This document shows positions 17,380 through 26,582 of a DNA stretch of 64,000 nucleotides, one piece after another. Source of the DNA: Cyclobacterium plantarum (lineage in GTDB: Bacteria > Bacteroidota > Bacteroidia > Cytophagales > Cyclobacteriaceae); the NCBI RefSeq assembly GCF_011290685.1, contig NZ_JAANYN010000004.1, forward strand, positions 1-64,000. The letters are read 5' to 3'. Both the position numbers and the translations under genes were made by a program. Within the stretch, counting starts at the first letter, position 1; each line of letters opens with the position of its first letter. The notes under the pieces are model-generated. The model did no database searches and was not told the DNA's origin. It saw only the letters and a program-made list of their open reading frames with translations.

Positions 17380-19719
17380 ATGGAAAATAAACTCACCATT
17401 TGGCTTTTGTGCATGATTTCGGCAACACTGCTGTCTTGCTCAGCCGAAGACCAAAAAACCCTGGACTTTTCAGAGGCTATCATTCTGATTTCGCCCCAAA
17501 TCACCTCACCCTTGAAGGAAACCGCCGGAACTATTCTTGTAGAAGAAATCGAAAAACGCACCGGAACTTCGTTGAAAGTGAACCGTGAATGGGATTCAAA
17601 TACCCGCATTGCCCTCGTCCTGGCTTCAGGTACCAGCCTCTTTGGAAAAGCCATTCCGTTCCGGAAGGGCTCCGGTGCTCCGGAACGGCAAAAAGAAGGT
17701 TACCGGATCTTTCATGAATCCAGCGAGGCCGGGAACACCCTGTGGGTGATAGGCGCAGATGCCCGAGGAATCTTTTATGGGATTGGCAAACTGCTGCGAA
17801 CGGCCCGACTGAGCAAGGGAAAAATCAATTTGGATGCAGGCTTTGAATTTTCTGAATCCCCTCAATATGCGCTTCGCGGCCACCAGTTTGGTTACCGGAA
17901 TACCGCCAACTCCTGGGATGCCTGGACAGTGGGGCAATTTGACCAGCATTTCAGGGAACAGGTGCTCTTTGGGGCCAATGCGTTTGAAAACATTCCCTTT
18001 CAGAAAGTGAATTCCAGCCCGCATTTCAAGGTGGACCCGCAAGTCATGGAAGTGGAGTTGAGCAAAATATGTGAAAAATACGGTGCTGATTATTGGGTTT
18101 GGACGCCGGCACCCCGGGACCTCAGCGAGCCAGGGGCATATCAGGAGGGCCTGGAGAAACAGAAAGACTTTTACGCCCGTTGTCCGCGATTAAATGCGGT
18201 ATTTGTTCCGGGAGGAGACCCGGGCGAAAACCACCCTTCCGATCTGATACCTTACCTGGAGGATCTGTCAAAGATTCTGAAAGAATACCATCCGGAAGCG
18301 GGCATTTGGGTTTCTTTGCAGGGTTTTAACAAAGAGAAGGTAAGCTATTTTTTTGATTACCTGGAGAAGCATAGCCCAGATTGGCTGAAAGGGGTGGTAT
18401 ATGGCCCCAGCAGTCCGCCAATAGCCCTTGAAAGGGAACTTTTGCCGGAAAAATACATGCACAGGTTTTATCCCGATATTACCCATACCGTTCGCTGTCA
18501 CTATCCCGTGGAAAACTGGGATCAGGCCTTTGCCCTGACCCTGGGAAGGGAACCCTGCAACCCCCAGCCAGAGATGTACAAACGGCTTTTTCAAAGGGAC
18601 AGCCCCCATACTGATGGTTTTATTACGTATTCCGATGGTACCCATGACGATGTAAACAAAGTCATATGGAGCCAATTGGGATGGGATCCGGGGAAAGACC
18701 CTGCCACCATCCTTGCGGAATATACCCGTTTTTTCTTTGGTGCTGAGGTAGGAGAGGAGGCCGCCAGGGGAATATTCGCCTTGGAAGAAAATTGGGATGG
18801 TCCCATTTTGGAGAATCCAGCTATTGAAAAAACCCTGGCTTTGTGGAAGAGGCTTGAAGTTGCTTACCCCCAGCTGTCCGGCAATTGGCGCTGGCAGCAA
18901 TTGCTGATGCGGGCCTATTACGATGCCTATATACGGGACCGGCTGGCCTTCGAAAAAAGCCTGGAGGCTGAAGCCTACGAAATCCTGGCCCAGGCAGATT
19001 CCATTGGAGCTGATCAGGCCATGTTCGAGGCCCTGCAACAACTGCAAAAAGCAGATACAGAGCCCGTTTCTCAGGACCTGAAGGAAAAGGTGCTCACTTA
19101 CGGAGAAATGCTTTTCCAGAGCGTTGGGGCGCAAACCAGTGTGGAAAAGTACCGGGCAAGTGGTGCAGAAAGGGGTGCGATTTTGGATTTTATCGATTAC
19201 CCGCTCAACAACCGTTGGTGGCTGGAAGACGAATTTGATAAAATACGCAATTTTGAATCTGAAGCGGAAAAATTGGCCCGGTTGGACTTTATCCGAACCT
19301 ATGAATACCCGGGAGAAGGGAGCTTTTACGACAATATCTCAAGTGCAGATGCCCGGCACGTAACCTCCAAAACCGATGATGCCATCGGCTTTTTATGGGA
19401 AAACAACGGGACCAGCCGTAAGCGGCTTTCTACCCAGCTCTTTCAGTTTACGCCCACCCTGGACTACGATGAGTTGGATCCTGAATCCGATTACCTGATC
19501 CGCGTATCAGGCTTTGGTGAGGCCCTTTTGCGGGCCAATGGACAACGGCTTACACCTACCAGGTACGAGAAGGGCTATGAGGAATTTAAGGAATTCCCAC
19601 TTCCAAGGGAGCTGATCAGCGAAGGCAAACTAAAAATAAGTTTTGACAAACCCGATGAGGAGCACCTGAACTGGCGGCAGCAGTCACGGGTAACGGACGT
19701 TTGGGTGATCAAACAATAA
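17380..19719 (+). CDS. lipoprotein with glycosidase-like (alpha-glucuronidase/GH20-type) architecture
   Basis: A 779-residue lipoprotein: the signal peptide ends in a lipobox (TLLSC-SAED). Residues 30-165 resemble the N-terminal alpha/beta domain shared by alpha-glucuronidases and GH20/GH84 enzymes (TAGTILVEEIEKRTG, then EGYRIF and LWVIGADARGIFYGIGKLLR). A large barrel-like part follows (SPQYALRGHQFGYRNTANSWD, and FVPGGDPGENHPSDL), then helical and beta-rich C-terminal parts. It probably acts on a glycan outside the cell, but I cannot assign a GH family or a substrate. The start at 17380 is chosen for its lipoprotein signal. Its stop lies only about 20 nt ahead of a truncated PIN gene, marking a deletion junction. 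Confidence 0.75.
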   Translation: MENKLTIWLLCMISATLLSCSAEDQKTLDFSEAIILISPQITSPLKETAGTILVEEIEKRTGTSLKVNREWDSNTRIALVLASGTSLFGKAIPFRKGSGAPERQKEGYRIFHESSEAGNTLWVIGADARGIFYGIGKLLRTARLSKGKINLDAGFEFSESPQYALRGHQFGYRNTANSWDAWTVGQFDQHFREQVLFGANAFENIPFQKVNSSPHFKVDPQVMEVELSKICEKYGADYWVWTPAPRDLSEPGAYQEGLEKQKDFYARCPRLNAVFVPGGDPGENHPSDLIPYLEDLSKILKEYHPEAGIWVSLQGFNKEKVSYFFDYLEKHSPDWLKGVVYGPSSPPIALERELLPEKYMHRFYPDITHTVRCHYPVENWDQAFALTLGREPCNPQPEMYKRLFQRDSPHTDGFITYSDGTHDDVNKVIWSQLGWDPGKDPATILAEYTRFFFGAEVGEEAARGIFALEENWDGPILENPAIEKTLALWKRLEVAYPQLSGNWRWQQLLMRAYYDAYIRDRLAFEKSLEAEAYEILAQADSIGADQAMFEALQQLQKADTEPVSQDLKEKVLTYGEMLFQSVGAQTSVEKYRASGAERGAILDFIDYPLNNRWWLEDEFDKIRNFESEAEKLARLDFIRTYEYPGEGSFYDNISSADARHVTSKTDDAIGFLWENNGTSRKRLSTQLFQFTPTLDYDELDPESDYLIRVSGFGEALLRANGQRLTPTRYEKGYEEFKEFPLPRELISEGKLKISFDKPDEEHLNWRQQSRVTDVWVIKQ

Positions 19720-19730
19720 ATGGTAAGTGA

Positions 19731-20135
19731 ACCATTTCAGATGTGGTAATCGATTTTTTCACGGATCGAGATCCATTTGCGAATCCGGCAAGTGAAATTT
19801 TTGATTTAAATGAACGAGGTAAGTTTCAGCTTTTCATTTCAGGGGTTAGTATTAATAACATTTATTACATTGTAAGGAAATACCTGGACCACAAAAGAGC
19901 CATACTCATAATTGAGGAACTCACAGCAATGATTCAAATAGCAGGAACAACCCGTATTGAAATCGTTCAAGCATTAAAAAATAATTTTAAGGATTTTGAA
20001 GATTCAATTCAATACTCCACTGCTTTGACAATAGAGGGAATAGAGGCGATACTTACCCGCAATGTAAAAGATTATTCAAAGGCGGAAATCGCAGTATTTA
20101 CTCCGGGAAATTATTTAAAGTCAAGAGAAAGCTAA
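19731..20135 (+). pseudogene. 5'-truncated PIN-domain (VapC-like) toxin
   Basis: The frame from GTG at 19743 reads VVIDFFTDRDPFANPASEIF, then SGVSINNIYYIVRKYL, FEDSIQYSTAL and AILTRNVKDY, which is the Bacteroidota type of PIN toxin. Intact relatives begin with a strand ending L-D-T-N just before VVIDFF. Here the first codons and the first catalytic Asp are missing: the codons before are TGA-ACC-ATT-TCA-GAT. No antitoxin gene stands upstream; the glycosidase-like gene ends 11 nt before. The protein, if made, should be inactive. Confidence 0.72.
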
Positions 20136-20275
20136 TACAGACTGTCTGCTATGCTTCTATCGTTGATTGTCGGGCAGCCCATTCATAAACTGAGAGGTAA
20201 TTAAAATCGTCGTATTTATGTTTGAAGCATCCGTTGTTGCAAGATGATGTAACGATATGGAAATATAACTAGAAG

Positions 20276-21559
20276 ATGAACCTGGTAAAAGACATTCCCG
20301 AACTTATAAATGCTGGCGTGATTTCTCCCGAAACAGCAGGCAAAATCCGGGATTATTATGGGGAAAAAGGAGGACAGTCAACCAATCGGCTATTCGTCGT
20401 TTTTGGGATATTAGGTGCCATATTGGTGGGACTTGGAATTATCTTATTACTGGCGCACAACTGGGATGAATTTTCACGAACCGCAAAAACATGTTGGGCC
20501 TTTCTTCCACTGCTCATTGGACAGGTACTGTGTGGATTCGTGTTAATTAAAAAACCAGAAAGTGTCGCCTGGAGAGAAAGCGGTACTGCTTTTTTGTTTT
20601 TTGCTGTTGGAGCAAGCATTTCGCTCGTTAGTCAAATATACCACATGCCGGGAGATTTGGGCTTATTCCTGCTCACCTGGATGCTGCTTTGCCTCCCATT
20701 GATATATGTGATGAAATCTTCCATCGCTTCATTACTTTACCTGATAGGAATTACCTGCTATGCGGCTGAGACGAGCTATTGGACATACCCTGCAACCGAA
20801 TCTTATTCCTACTGGATACTACTACTGACCATCCTTCCTCATTATAACCTGTTGAGCAAGACAAATCCCGAAAGTAATTTCATGGTTTTCCACAATTGGA
20901 TCATTCCGCTTTCTGTGGTAATTGCGCTGGGGACTGTTGCAGGCCAAACAGATGAACTTATGGTCCCTGCCTATTTCAGCCTTTTTGGGTTAATTTATTT
21001 AATAGGGGAATTGGATTTTTTTACCCGGCAAAGGCCGGCAAACAATGGGTACAAGGTGTTGGGTTTGGTTGGGACCATTGTAATGCTGCTAACATTTAGT
21101 TTTGATTGGTTCTGGGAGCACTTGAGGAAAGAAGATTTTCCATGGAATGAAGTATTCACATCACCTGAATTTCTGGCAGCTTTTCTACTCACCCTATCAG
21201 GAATTGGCCTCCTTGTAATTAACCTGAAAAACAGCTCCCTGACGGACATTAAGCCAATAGGGGTAGTTTTTTTGTTGTTCATTGTCATTTTCATTATTGG
21301 GCTATCTTCCTCCCTGTCAGTAGTGCTGGTCAATATACTTGTTTTTGCAATTGGTATGTTAACCATCAGAGATGGTGCCAGGCGGAACAACTTGGGGATT
21401 TTGAACCTGGGTTTGCTAATTATTGCTGCTTTGGTGGTTTGTAGGTTCTTTGATACAAATTTAAGCTTTATCATAAGAGGGGGCTTATTTGTGTCCGTTG
21501 GCATTGGCTTTATGGCAACAAATTACTGGATGCTTAAAAAGAGAAATCCAAATGGCTAA
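20276..21559 (+). CDS. DUF2157 domain-containing membrane protein
   Basis: A 427-residue protein: a short cytoplasmic N-terminus (IPELINAGVISPETAGKIRDYY, the DUF2157 opening) followed by about ten to twelve membrane helices (GILGAILVGLGIILLLAHNWDEF is the first). The family is of unknown function. Its stop overlaps the next start by 8 nt, and the next gene is the GDYXXLXY protein that usually accompanies DUF2157, so the two probably form one membrane complex. Confidence 0.88.
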   Translation: MNLVKDIPELINAGVISPETAGKIRDYYGEKGGQSTNRLFVVFGILGAILVGLGIILLLAHNWDEFSRTAKTCWAFLPLLIGQVLCGFVLIKKPESVAWRESGTAFLFFAVGASISLVSQIYHMPGDLGLFLLTWMLLCLPLIYVMKSSIASLLYLIGITCYAAETSYWTYPATESYSYWILLLTILPHYNLLSKTNPESNFMVFHNWIIPLSVVIALGTVAGQTDELMVPAYFSLFGLIYLIGELDFFTRQRPANNGYKVLGLVGTIVMLLTFSFDWFWEHLRKEDFPWNEVFTSPEFLAAFLLTLSGIGLLVINLKNSSLTDIKPIGVVFLLFIVIFIIGLSSSLSVVLVNILVFAIGMLTIRDGARRNNLGILNLGLLIIAALVVCRFFDTNLSFIIRGGLFVSVGIGFMATNYWMLKKRNPNG

Positions 21560-22133
21560 CAAAAAGAAAACATTGCCTGTATTTGTTTTACTTGCCCTCT
21601 TGCAGCTTTATGTGCCGGCCAAAATGATACTTGACAGGGAAGACATATTGCATTCAGGGAAGGAATATAAATTCAAAACCCAGCCAATTGATCCCAATGA
21701 CCCATTTAGGGGGAAATTCATAGCGCTTTATTACGAAGAAGCGGTGGTTGAGATTCAAAGCGAAGCGGATTGGCTGCCTGGCGAAAGGATTTTTGTAATT
21801 CTGACAACAGACAAGGACGGTTTTGCAAAAGCCCATGGTCTTTCGAAGGAATACCCGGCTGACAATCAGGATTTTTTGAAGGCCAGGGTGGGCTGGGTCA
21901 CGGATAATGGGACGAACATGCTAACTATTGAATACCCATTCGACAGGTATTACATGGAAGAATCTAAGGCGTATGATGCTGAATTGGCCTACCTCGAATC
22001 ACAAGTGGACTCAACCCAGACAGCCTATGCGGTAGTTGGAATCAAAGAGGGAGAGGCTGTTTTAAAAGAAGTATTGATCAATGAAGTCCCTATAGAGGAA
22101 ATTGTATTAAATAAGCGGAAAAATCAAAAATAG
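21552..22133 (+). CDS. GDYXXLXY domain-containing protein
   Basis: A 193-residue protein with one N-terminal membrane helix (LPVFVLLALLQLYVPAKMI) and the family core QPIDPNDPFRGKFIALYYE, a variant in which GDY is replaced by GKF. The rest would lie outside the inner membrane. The function is unknown; the constant partner is the DUF2157 protein encoded just upstream with overlapping ends. The ATG at 21552 is used because the signal-anchor starts there; a longer frame from 21489 lies inside the upstream gene. Confidence 0.85.
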   Translation: MANKKKTLPVFVLLALLQLYVPAKMILDREDILHSGKEYKFKTQPIDPNDPFRGKFIALYYEEAVVEIQSEADWLPGERIFVILTTDKDGFAKAHGLSKEYPADNQDFLKARVGWVTDNGTNMLTIEYPFDRYYMEESKAYDAELAYLESQVDSTQTAYAVVGIKEGEAVLKEVLINEVPIEEIVLNKRKNQK

Positions 22134-22412
22134 TCTTTTACTGGCACTCGACTTCCTTTTGGCAGGGCGTTGGATTGTGGTCTAAATTCAATAATTAATT
22201 TTTAGCAAATTAATCAAGGGAAGATCAAAATGGTATCTACTTTACAATGTACAATCAATCCCCCAATGGCAAACCGGTAATTTTATCAGGACTTTTGCTT
22301 GGATCCAAAAGCATTTTTGATATTTATATTATAAGGAAATGGTTGAATATCACCTTTTTGGGAAATTTTATTTAGTTTTGGATTATTCAATATTTATTTT
22401 TGACGCATAATT

Positions 22413-22892
22413 ATGGATACTAATCAACTAATGGAAATTCAAAATTACTTTGCCAATAAGCAGAGGGATTGTCTTATTCAAAAAGCCGCCTACGAAAAAT
22501 GGTTAAATGTAGTTACCCCATTCAGGTGGTTTGCCATAATTATCGGGGTGGTTTTGCCTGCCTTTTTGGGCGTAACTATTTTTGTGGATAGTGGATGGGT
22601 AAATCCAGATAATTGGAAGATAATTTGTTCTACGATATTGTTACTTTCTTCCATTGTTTCAGGTTTACATACCGGCCTTCAATTTGACAGTCACCAACAG
22701 GAGTGTATAAGGTTGAGCAAGCAATATGAATCACTGGCGCATAAATTTGAACTTGCGCGTATTGCCGACAATGAAGAAATATATTCCCAAAAAAAGAACC
22801 TGAGTGAGAAATATACAGACTTAATAGAAAACACCCTCACTACACCGGCGAATTGGTGTCTGAGGCGTGCAAAAAAAGAGGCGGCACTGTAA
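22413..22892 (+). CDS. DUF4231/SLATT-like two-TM membrane protein
   Basis: A 159-residue protein with an N-terminal helix (QLMEIQNYFANKQRDCLIQK), two membrane segments (WFAIIIGVVLPAFLGVTIFV and IICSTILLLSSIVSGLHTGL) and a C-terminal coiled-coil-prone part (RLSKQYESLAHKFELARIAD). This is the layout of DUF4231 and of the SLATT membrane effectors that accompany nucleotide-signal defence systems. No SMODS, SLOG or CD-NTase gene is beside it, so a defence role is only a possibility. A truncated VOC gene begins in frame directly behind its stop codon. Confidence 0.6.
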   Translation: MDTNQLMEIQNYFANKQRDCLIQKAAYEKWLNVVTPFRWFAIIIGVVLPAFLGVTIFVDSGWVNPDNWKIICSTILLLSSIVSGLHTGLQFDSHQQECIRLSKQYESLAHKFELARIADNEEIYSQKKNLSEKYTDLIENTLTTPANWCLRRAKKEAAL

Positions 22893-23112
22893 AACTATAT
22901 ATCAATTTTCAGTAACGACAAAAACAAACCTTTAGATAATTCGGCAATATTTTTATCCGTTGAAGTTTCGGATGTTGACAATTTAAATGAAAGAGCCAAA
23001 AGCCAAAAAATTGAACTTGTGTACCCTGATTACAAACGAAAATTGGGGAGTCATACGCTTTTTTGTAAAGGACCCCAATGGAATAACAATTAATTTATTA
23101 ACCCATACTTAA
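22893..23112 (+). pseudogene. truncated and frameshifted VOC (glyoxalase-like) gene
   Basis: Directly after the DUF4231 stop, in the same frame, the text reads NSAIFLSVEVSDVDNLNERA and IELVYP; after a one-base shift it continues LTNENWGVIRFFVKDPNGIT and ends INLLTHT-stop. This is the second half of a vicinal-oxygen-chelate protein (V-x-D-V-D, then W-G-V-x-R-F-F-V-x-D-P-x-G). The first half is missing. Both the truncation and the frameshift make it a dead gene. An intact VOC gene follows 17 nt later. Confidence 0.7.
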
Positions 23113-23129
23113 TAAAAAATTGCATCAAT

Positions 23130-23546
23130 ATGAAACCTAAAAAAATTTGGGCAAATCTTGGAGTAAAAGACATCGATAGGACACAAGAATTTTACCTGTC
23201 GTTAGGATTTAAGTTAAATGGCAATCCTACAGAAAACCTTGTGAGCTTCCTGTTTGGTAGTGGTGATTTTGTAATTCACTTTTTTGAAAAGGAAAAATTA
23301 AAAACAAGTCTGGAAGGGGAAATATCTGATTTGAGTCAAGGAAATGAGATTATGTTTTCCCTTTCAGCTGAAAGTAAGAATGAATTTGACACTTGGATAA
23401 CCGAAATAGAAAGAGCAGGTGGAACTATTCTATTTAACTCTAACAAAGACAGGAAAGAATTTTACGATAAAAATGGATTTTACGTGTGCGTTTTCACCGA
23501 TCCAGACGGTCACAAATTCAATCTGCTTTACAGCGACAATATGTAG
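23130..23546 (+). CDS. VOC family (glyoxalase/bleomycin resistance-like) protein
   Basis: A 138-residue protein with two paired beta-alpha-beta-beta-beta units: KIWANLGVKDIDRTQEFYLSLGFKLN, then FGSGDFVIHFFEKE, and later GGTILFNSNKDRKEFYDKNGFYVCVFTDPDGHKFNLLYS. Family members bind a metal and act on small molecules or bind drugs. The subtype resembles the lactoylglutathione-lyase-like proteins common in Bacteroidota. Substrate unknown. It is not closely similar in text to the relic just upstream. Confidence 0.85.
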   Translation: MKPKKIWANLGVKDIDRTQEFYLSLGFKLNGNPTENLVSFLFGSGDFVIHFFEKEKLKTSLEGEISDLSQGNEIMFSLSAESKNEFDTWITEIERAGGTILFNSNKDRKEFYDKNGFYVCVFTDPDGHKFNLLYSDNM

Positions 23547-23594
23547 AAGTAATAAAAAGTCAATTGCCAATAGCCAAGCATGCTGACGGTTTGA

Positions 23595-23690
23595 AATGCA
23601 GGAGAACCGGGAAAAATAACCTTTTCAGCCGATCTATTTAATAATCCCGAACGAATAAAGTTTCTAAAACCAGGAGATATATCATCCTAA
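23595..23690 (+). pseudogene. short C-terminal gene remnant
   Basis: A 31-codon frame after a TGA reads GEPGKITFSADLFNNPERIK then FLKPGDISS-stop. It is protein-like and has no start. The family cannot be named. It lies between the VOC gene and the MutS-like stub. Confidence 0.3.
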
Positions 23691-23798
23691 ATCCTTAATT
23701 TAAGTTCCCAAATAATGTCATGTTCCTTATACATGCCAATCCTCCTCCAAAAGGTAGCTGAATATATGCCATGACTTTCTTATCTCCGTATTATACTT

Positions 23799-24209
23799 GT
23801 GAAGATTTTTCAATCAAATATCGACAAATACAGCAAATCAATACACTATTTAGAGAAAGTATTGCAAAGGCTTTCTTTTTCTAGGGCAATATTTTTTGTG
23901 AGCTCTCTTGTTGTTATTACCATTCTTGCAAATGCACGGTTATTGATGTCAGTATGGATTGCTGTTCCTATTGGTATAATTGGATTTGTATTTTTACTCC
24001 TCCGTTATAACAGGGTAAAAAATCTTAAGGTAACCAGTACTTCTTTAAAGAAAATCAATGAAGATGAGCTCTTAAAACTTGAAAACAACTTGGAAAGCTT
24101 CCCTACCGGAGGCTCCTATCAGATAGAAGGACATGCATATGTTACAGATTTGGATGTTTTTGGGTCCCATTCACTATTCCAGGGAGATTTTGAGTACAGC
24201 GGTATTTAG
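23799..24209 (+). pseudogene. N-terminal stub of a MutS-related protein
   Basis: A 136-residue frame with two membrane segments near the N-terminus (SFSRAIFFVSSLVVITILAN and VWIAVPIGIIGFVFLLLRY) followed by KINEDELLKLENNLESFPTG and AYVTDLDVFGSHSLFQ. This matches the first 130 residues of the membrane-anchored MutS-like proteins of Bacteroidota, which are near 600 residues long. After SLFQ the match breaks and a stop follows nine residues later; the ATPase domain is absent. The DinB gene begins 38 nt further on, so the rest was deleted. The start is a GTG. Confidence 0.65.
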
Positions 24210-24247
24210 GTCTACGTTTCTGATTAATCGAACTAAGTTTATTTCTT

Positions 24248-24724
24248 ATGCCCTTAAACAATGCCGAAACACAAGTCCTGCGCCAACACCTGATCGAGTC
24301 ACTGAGCGGTGTGAAAGCCCATATTACTTTCGATCAGGTTGTGGTCGATTTTCCCTTGGATGCCATCAATAGAAAGGTGGCTGGAATTCCCCATTCCCCC
24401 TGGGACCTGGTGGAACACATGCGCCTCGCTCAGCGGGATATCATCGACTTTATTCAAAATCCCAACTACCGGGAAATGAAATGGCCGGATGACTATTGGC
24501 CAAATGCTGAAACGGATACTAAAACCTGGAATGAATCCATTGTAGGTTTTATGGCTGACCGCAACACATTGATCCGATTGATTGAGGACAATTCAATCAA
24601 CCTATTTGCCCCGATTGCCCATGTTCCGGATTATACGATATTTCGGGAGATCATCATCATGGCCAATCACCATTCCTACCACACCGGTCAATTACTTTAC
24701 CACAAAAGGGTTTTTAAAAGTTAG
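24248..24724 (+). CDS. DinB family protein
   Basis: A 158-residue four-helix-bundle protein. The metal-binding histidines of the DinB/YfiT type are visible: HSPWDLVEHMRLAQRDIIDF and ANHHSYHTGQLLYHKR. The family includes thiol transferases and proteins of unknown activity. It is cytoplasmic, stands alone, and its 5' side is a deletion junction with the MutS-like stub. Confidence 0.85.
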   Translation: MPLNNAETQVLRQHLIESLSGVKAHITFDQVVVDFPLDAINRKVAGIPHSPWDLVEHMRLAQRDIIDFIQNPNYREMKWPDDYWPNAETDTKTWNESIVGFMADRNTLIRLIEDNSINLFAPIAHVPDYTIFREIIIMANHHSYHTGQLLYHKRVFKS

Positions 24725-24818
24725 CTTAAATAAGGAAAATCAAGCATATTTCCACACCTGATATTTACCTGCTTAATGGTTAAAATGGGTAACTTGGCCT
24801 GCACTTAACCTTAAACTA

Positions 24819-26447
24819 ATGGAAAAAATTAAAAAACCTGGGGTATACATTGTAGAGGAAAACGCTTTCCCCTCTTCAGTGGTGGAAGTTGCAACAGCAA
24901 TTCCTGCATTTATAGGGTATACTGAAAAAATTCCGGCTGCGGGTGCAGACGGCCTCCTCCGGATCAGCTCGTTAAGGGAATTTGAGCGGTGGTTTGGTGG
25001 TCCGGCAGACTATCGGTTTCGAATGCGTAAAGCTACTGGGGAAGGGGAGAAATCCCGAAGTGAAGCGGACAAAAAAGAGGAAAGGGGTGAAAAGCTAGCT
25101 AAGTTTGATATGCACCTGGACCTGATAGGTGACAAGGAAGCCTATTCTGTGAGTCGGGTCGGAACCGTCTTCAGGCTGTATGAAGCTATGCGATTCTTTT
25201 TTCAGAATGGTGGGGGAGCTTGCTATATCATTTCTGTGGGTGATTATAAGGATCAGATTAGGGAAGAAAGGCTCGCAGACGGACTCCGTAGGCTGGAAAA
25301 TGAACCTGAACCCACCCTGGTACTGCTTCCCGATGCCGTATCTCTGGATACAGCCGAGGCATTTTATAGCCTGTGCCGAAAGGTAATCGCCCATTGCGGG
25401 CAGATGGGCAACCGGATGGCCATTTTGGATGTGTATCAAGGCTACAAAGCCTTTCAAAATCCTGCGGGCGGGAAGTCCGTAGTGGATCGGTTCAGGGAAG
25501 GGGTAGGAACCGAATCACTAAGTTATGCAGCGGCCTATTATCCCTGGTTGGAAACAACGATTGTGCAGGAATCAGAATTGTCATTTCAAAATCTGACGGA
25601 TGATAGCCTGGCACTGCTGGTTGAAATGATCAGTGGAGAACTTGCGCTAACCGATCATCCCGAAAATGAATCAAAAGGCGAAGCCGTTCGAAAGGAGCGG
25701 GTTTTATCCCTGGTAAAACAACTTCCCGATTATACATCAGCTGTCGTGAATAGCTGGGACGATGCCCCGGATACTTCCGGCAAATTATCTCCCGCTAACC
25801 TGCACCGCACGCTTTTGGCGATGAGTCAGTCGTATAAAGCATTAATGGGATTTCTGCAAAAATACCTGAATCAACTGCCACCTGCGGCCGCAATGGCCGG
25901 GTTGTACACGTTGGTGGATTCCACGAGTGGGGTTTGGAAAGCCCCCGCCAATCTTTCCTTGAATTCCGTCATTGCTCCATCTGTACCCATTTCCACAGAA
26001 GAGCAGGAATACCTCAATACCCCCTTGGACGGAAAAGCGGTCAATGCCATACGCTCCTTTCTGGGAGAAGGCGTGCTGGTATGGGGGGCGCGCACATTGG
26101 ATGGAAACAGCAACGACTGGCGTTACATTCCTGTGCGTCGGACGGTGATTGTGCTCGAACAGTCGATGGTGTTAGCCGTCAAAGCCTACACCTTTGAACC
26201 CAATCAGGCTGCTACCTGGATTACTGTCAAATCCATGGTGGAAAATTACCTGACACAGCAGTGGAAAATGGGAGCTTTGGCCGGAGCCAGCTCATCGGAC
26301 GCTTTCTCGGTACGGGTGGGCTTGGAAGAAACGATGACAGTTGAGGATATTTCAAAAGGGATCATGCGGGTAAGGGTTTTGGTCGCTGTGATCCGACCAG
26401 CTGAATTTATTGAAATCACCTTTGAGCAAGCCATGCAAAAGGCTTAA
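24819..26447 (+). CDS. contractile tail sheath protein, orphan
   Basis: A 542-residue sheath protein of the phage/eCIS type. The N-terminus (KKPGVYIVEENAFPSSVVEVATAIPAFIGYTEKI) and the C-terminal core domain (VLEQSMVLAVKAYTFEPNQA, then WITVKSMVENYLTQQWKMGALAG, VRVGLEETMTVEDISKGIMRVRVLVAVIRPAEFIEI) are typical, and the length fits. Sheath subunits polymerise around an inner tube and contract to drive it through a target envelope. Neither tube, baseplate, LysM spike nor ATPase gene is adjacent; the next gene is unrelated. The tube relic at 10134 is on the same strand 14 kb upstream. The function of an isolated sheath gene is unclear; it may be a remnant or serve a system encoded elsewhere. Confidence 0.9.
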   Translation: MEKIKKPGVYIVEENAFPSSVVEVATAIPAFIGYTEKIPAAGADGLLRISSLREFERWFGGPADYRFRMRKATGEGEKSRSEADKKEERGEKLAKFDMHLDLIGDKEAYSVSRVGTVFRLYEAMRFFFQNGGGACYIISVGDYKDQIREERLADGLRRLENEPEPTLVLLPDAVSLDTAEAFYSLCRKVIAHCGQMGNRMAILDVYQGYKAFQNPAGGKSVVDRFREGVGTESLSYAAAYYPWLETTIVQESELSFQNLTDDSLALLVEMISGELALTDHPENESKGEAVRKERVLSLVKQLPDYTSAVVNSWDDAPDTSGKLSPANLHRTLLAMSQSYKALMGFLQKYLNQLPPAAAMAGLYTLVDSTSGVWKAPANLSLNSVIAPSVPISTEEQEYLNTPLDGKAVNAIRSFLGEGVLVWGARTLDGNSNDWRYIPVRRTVIVLEQSMVLAVKAYTFEPNQAATWITVKSMVENYLTQQWKMGALAGASSSDAFSVRVGLEETMTVEDISKGIMRVRVLVAVIRPAEFIEITFEQAMQKA

Positions 26448-26582
26448 AGGATCCTGATGGCTGGATTGAAGCAAACTGGAGCCCGTTCCATCTAAAAAGG
26501 CTACTTGAAAGCAAGCTTGGCCAAAACACCACCCAGAGGGTTGATGATAGCGCATGTGAACGATAGTAAATGACAATAGAAA

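Noticed and set aside
18268-19134. 288-codon minus-strand open frame inside the glycosidase-like gene
   Set aside because: The plus strand has a continuous 779-residue lipoprotein with domain-like text; the antisense frame is a codon-bias shadow.
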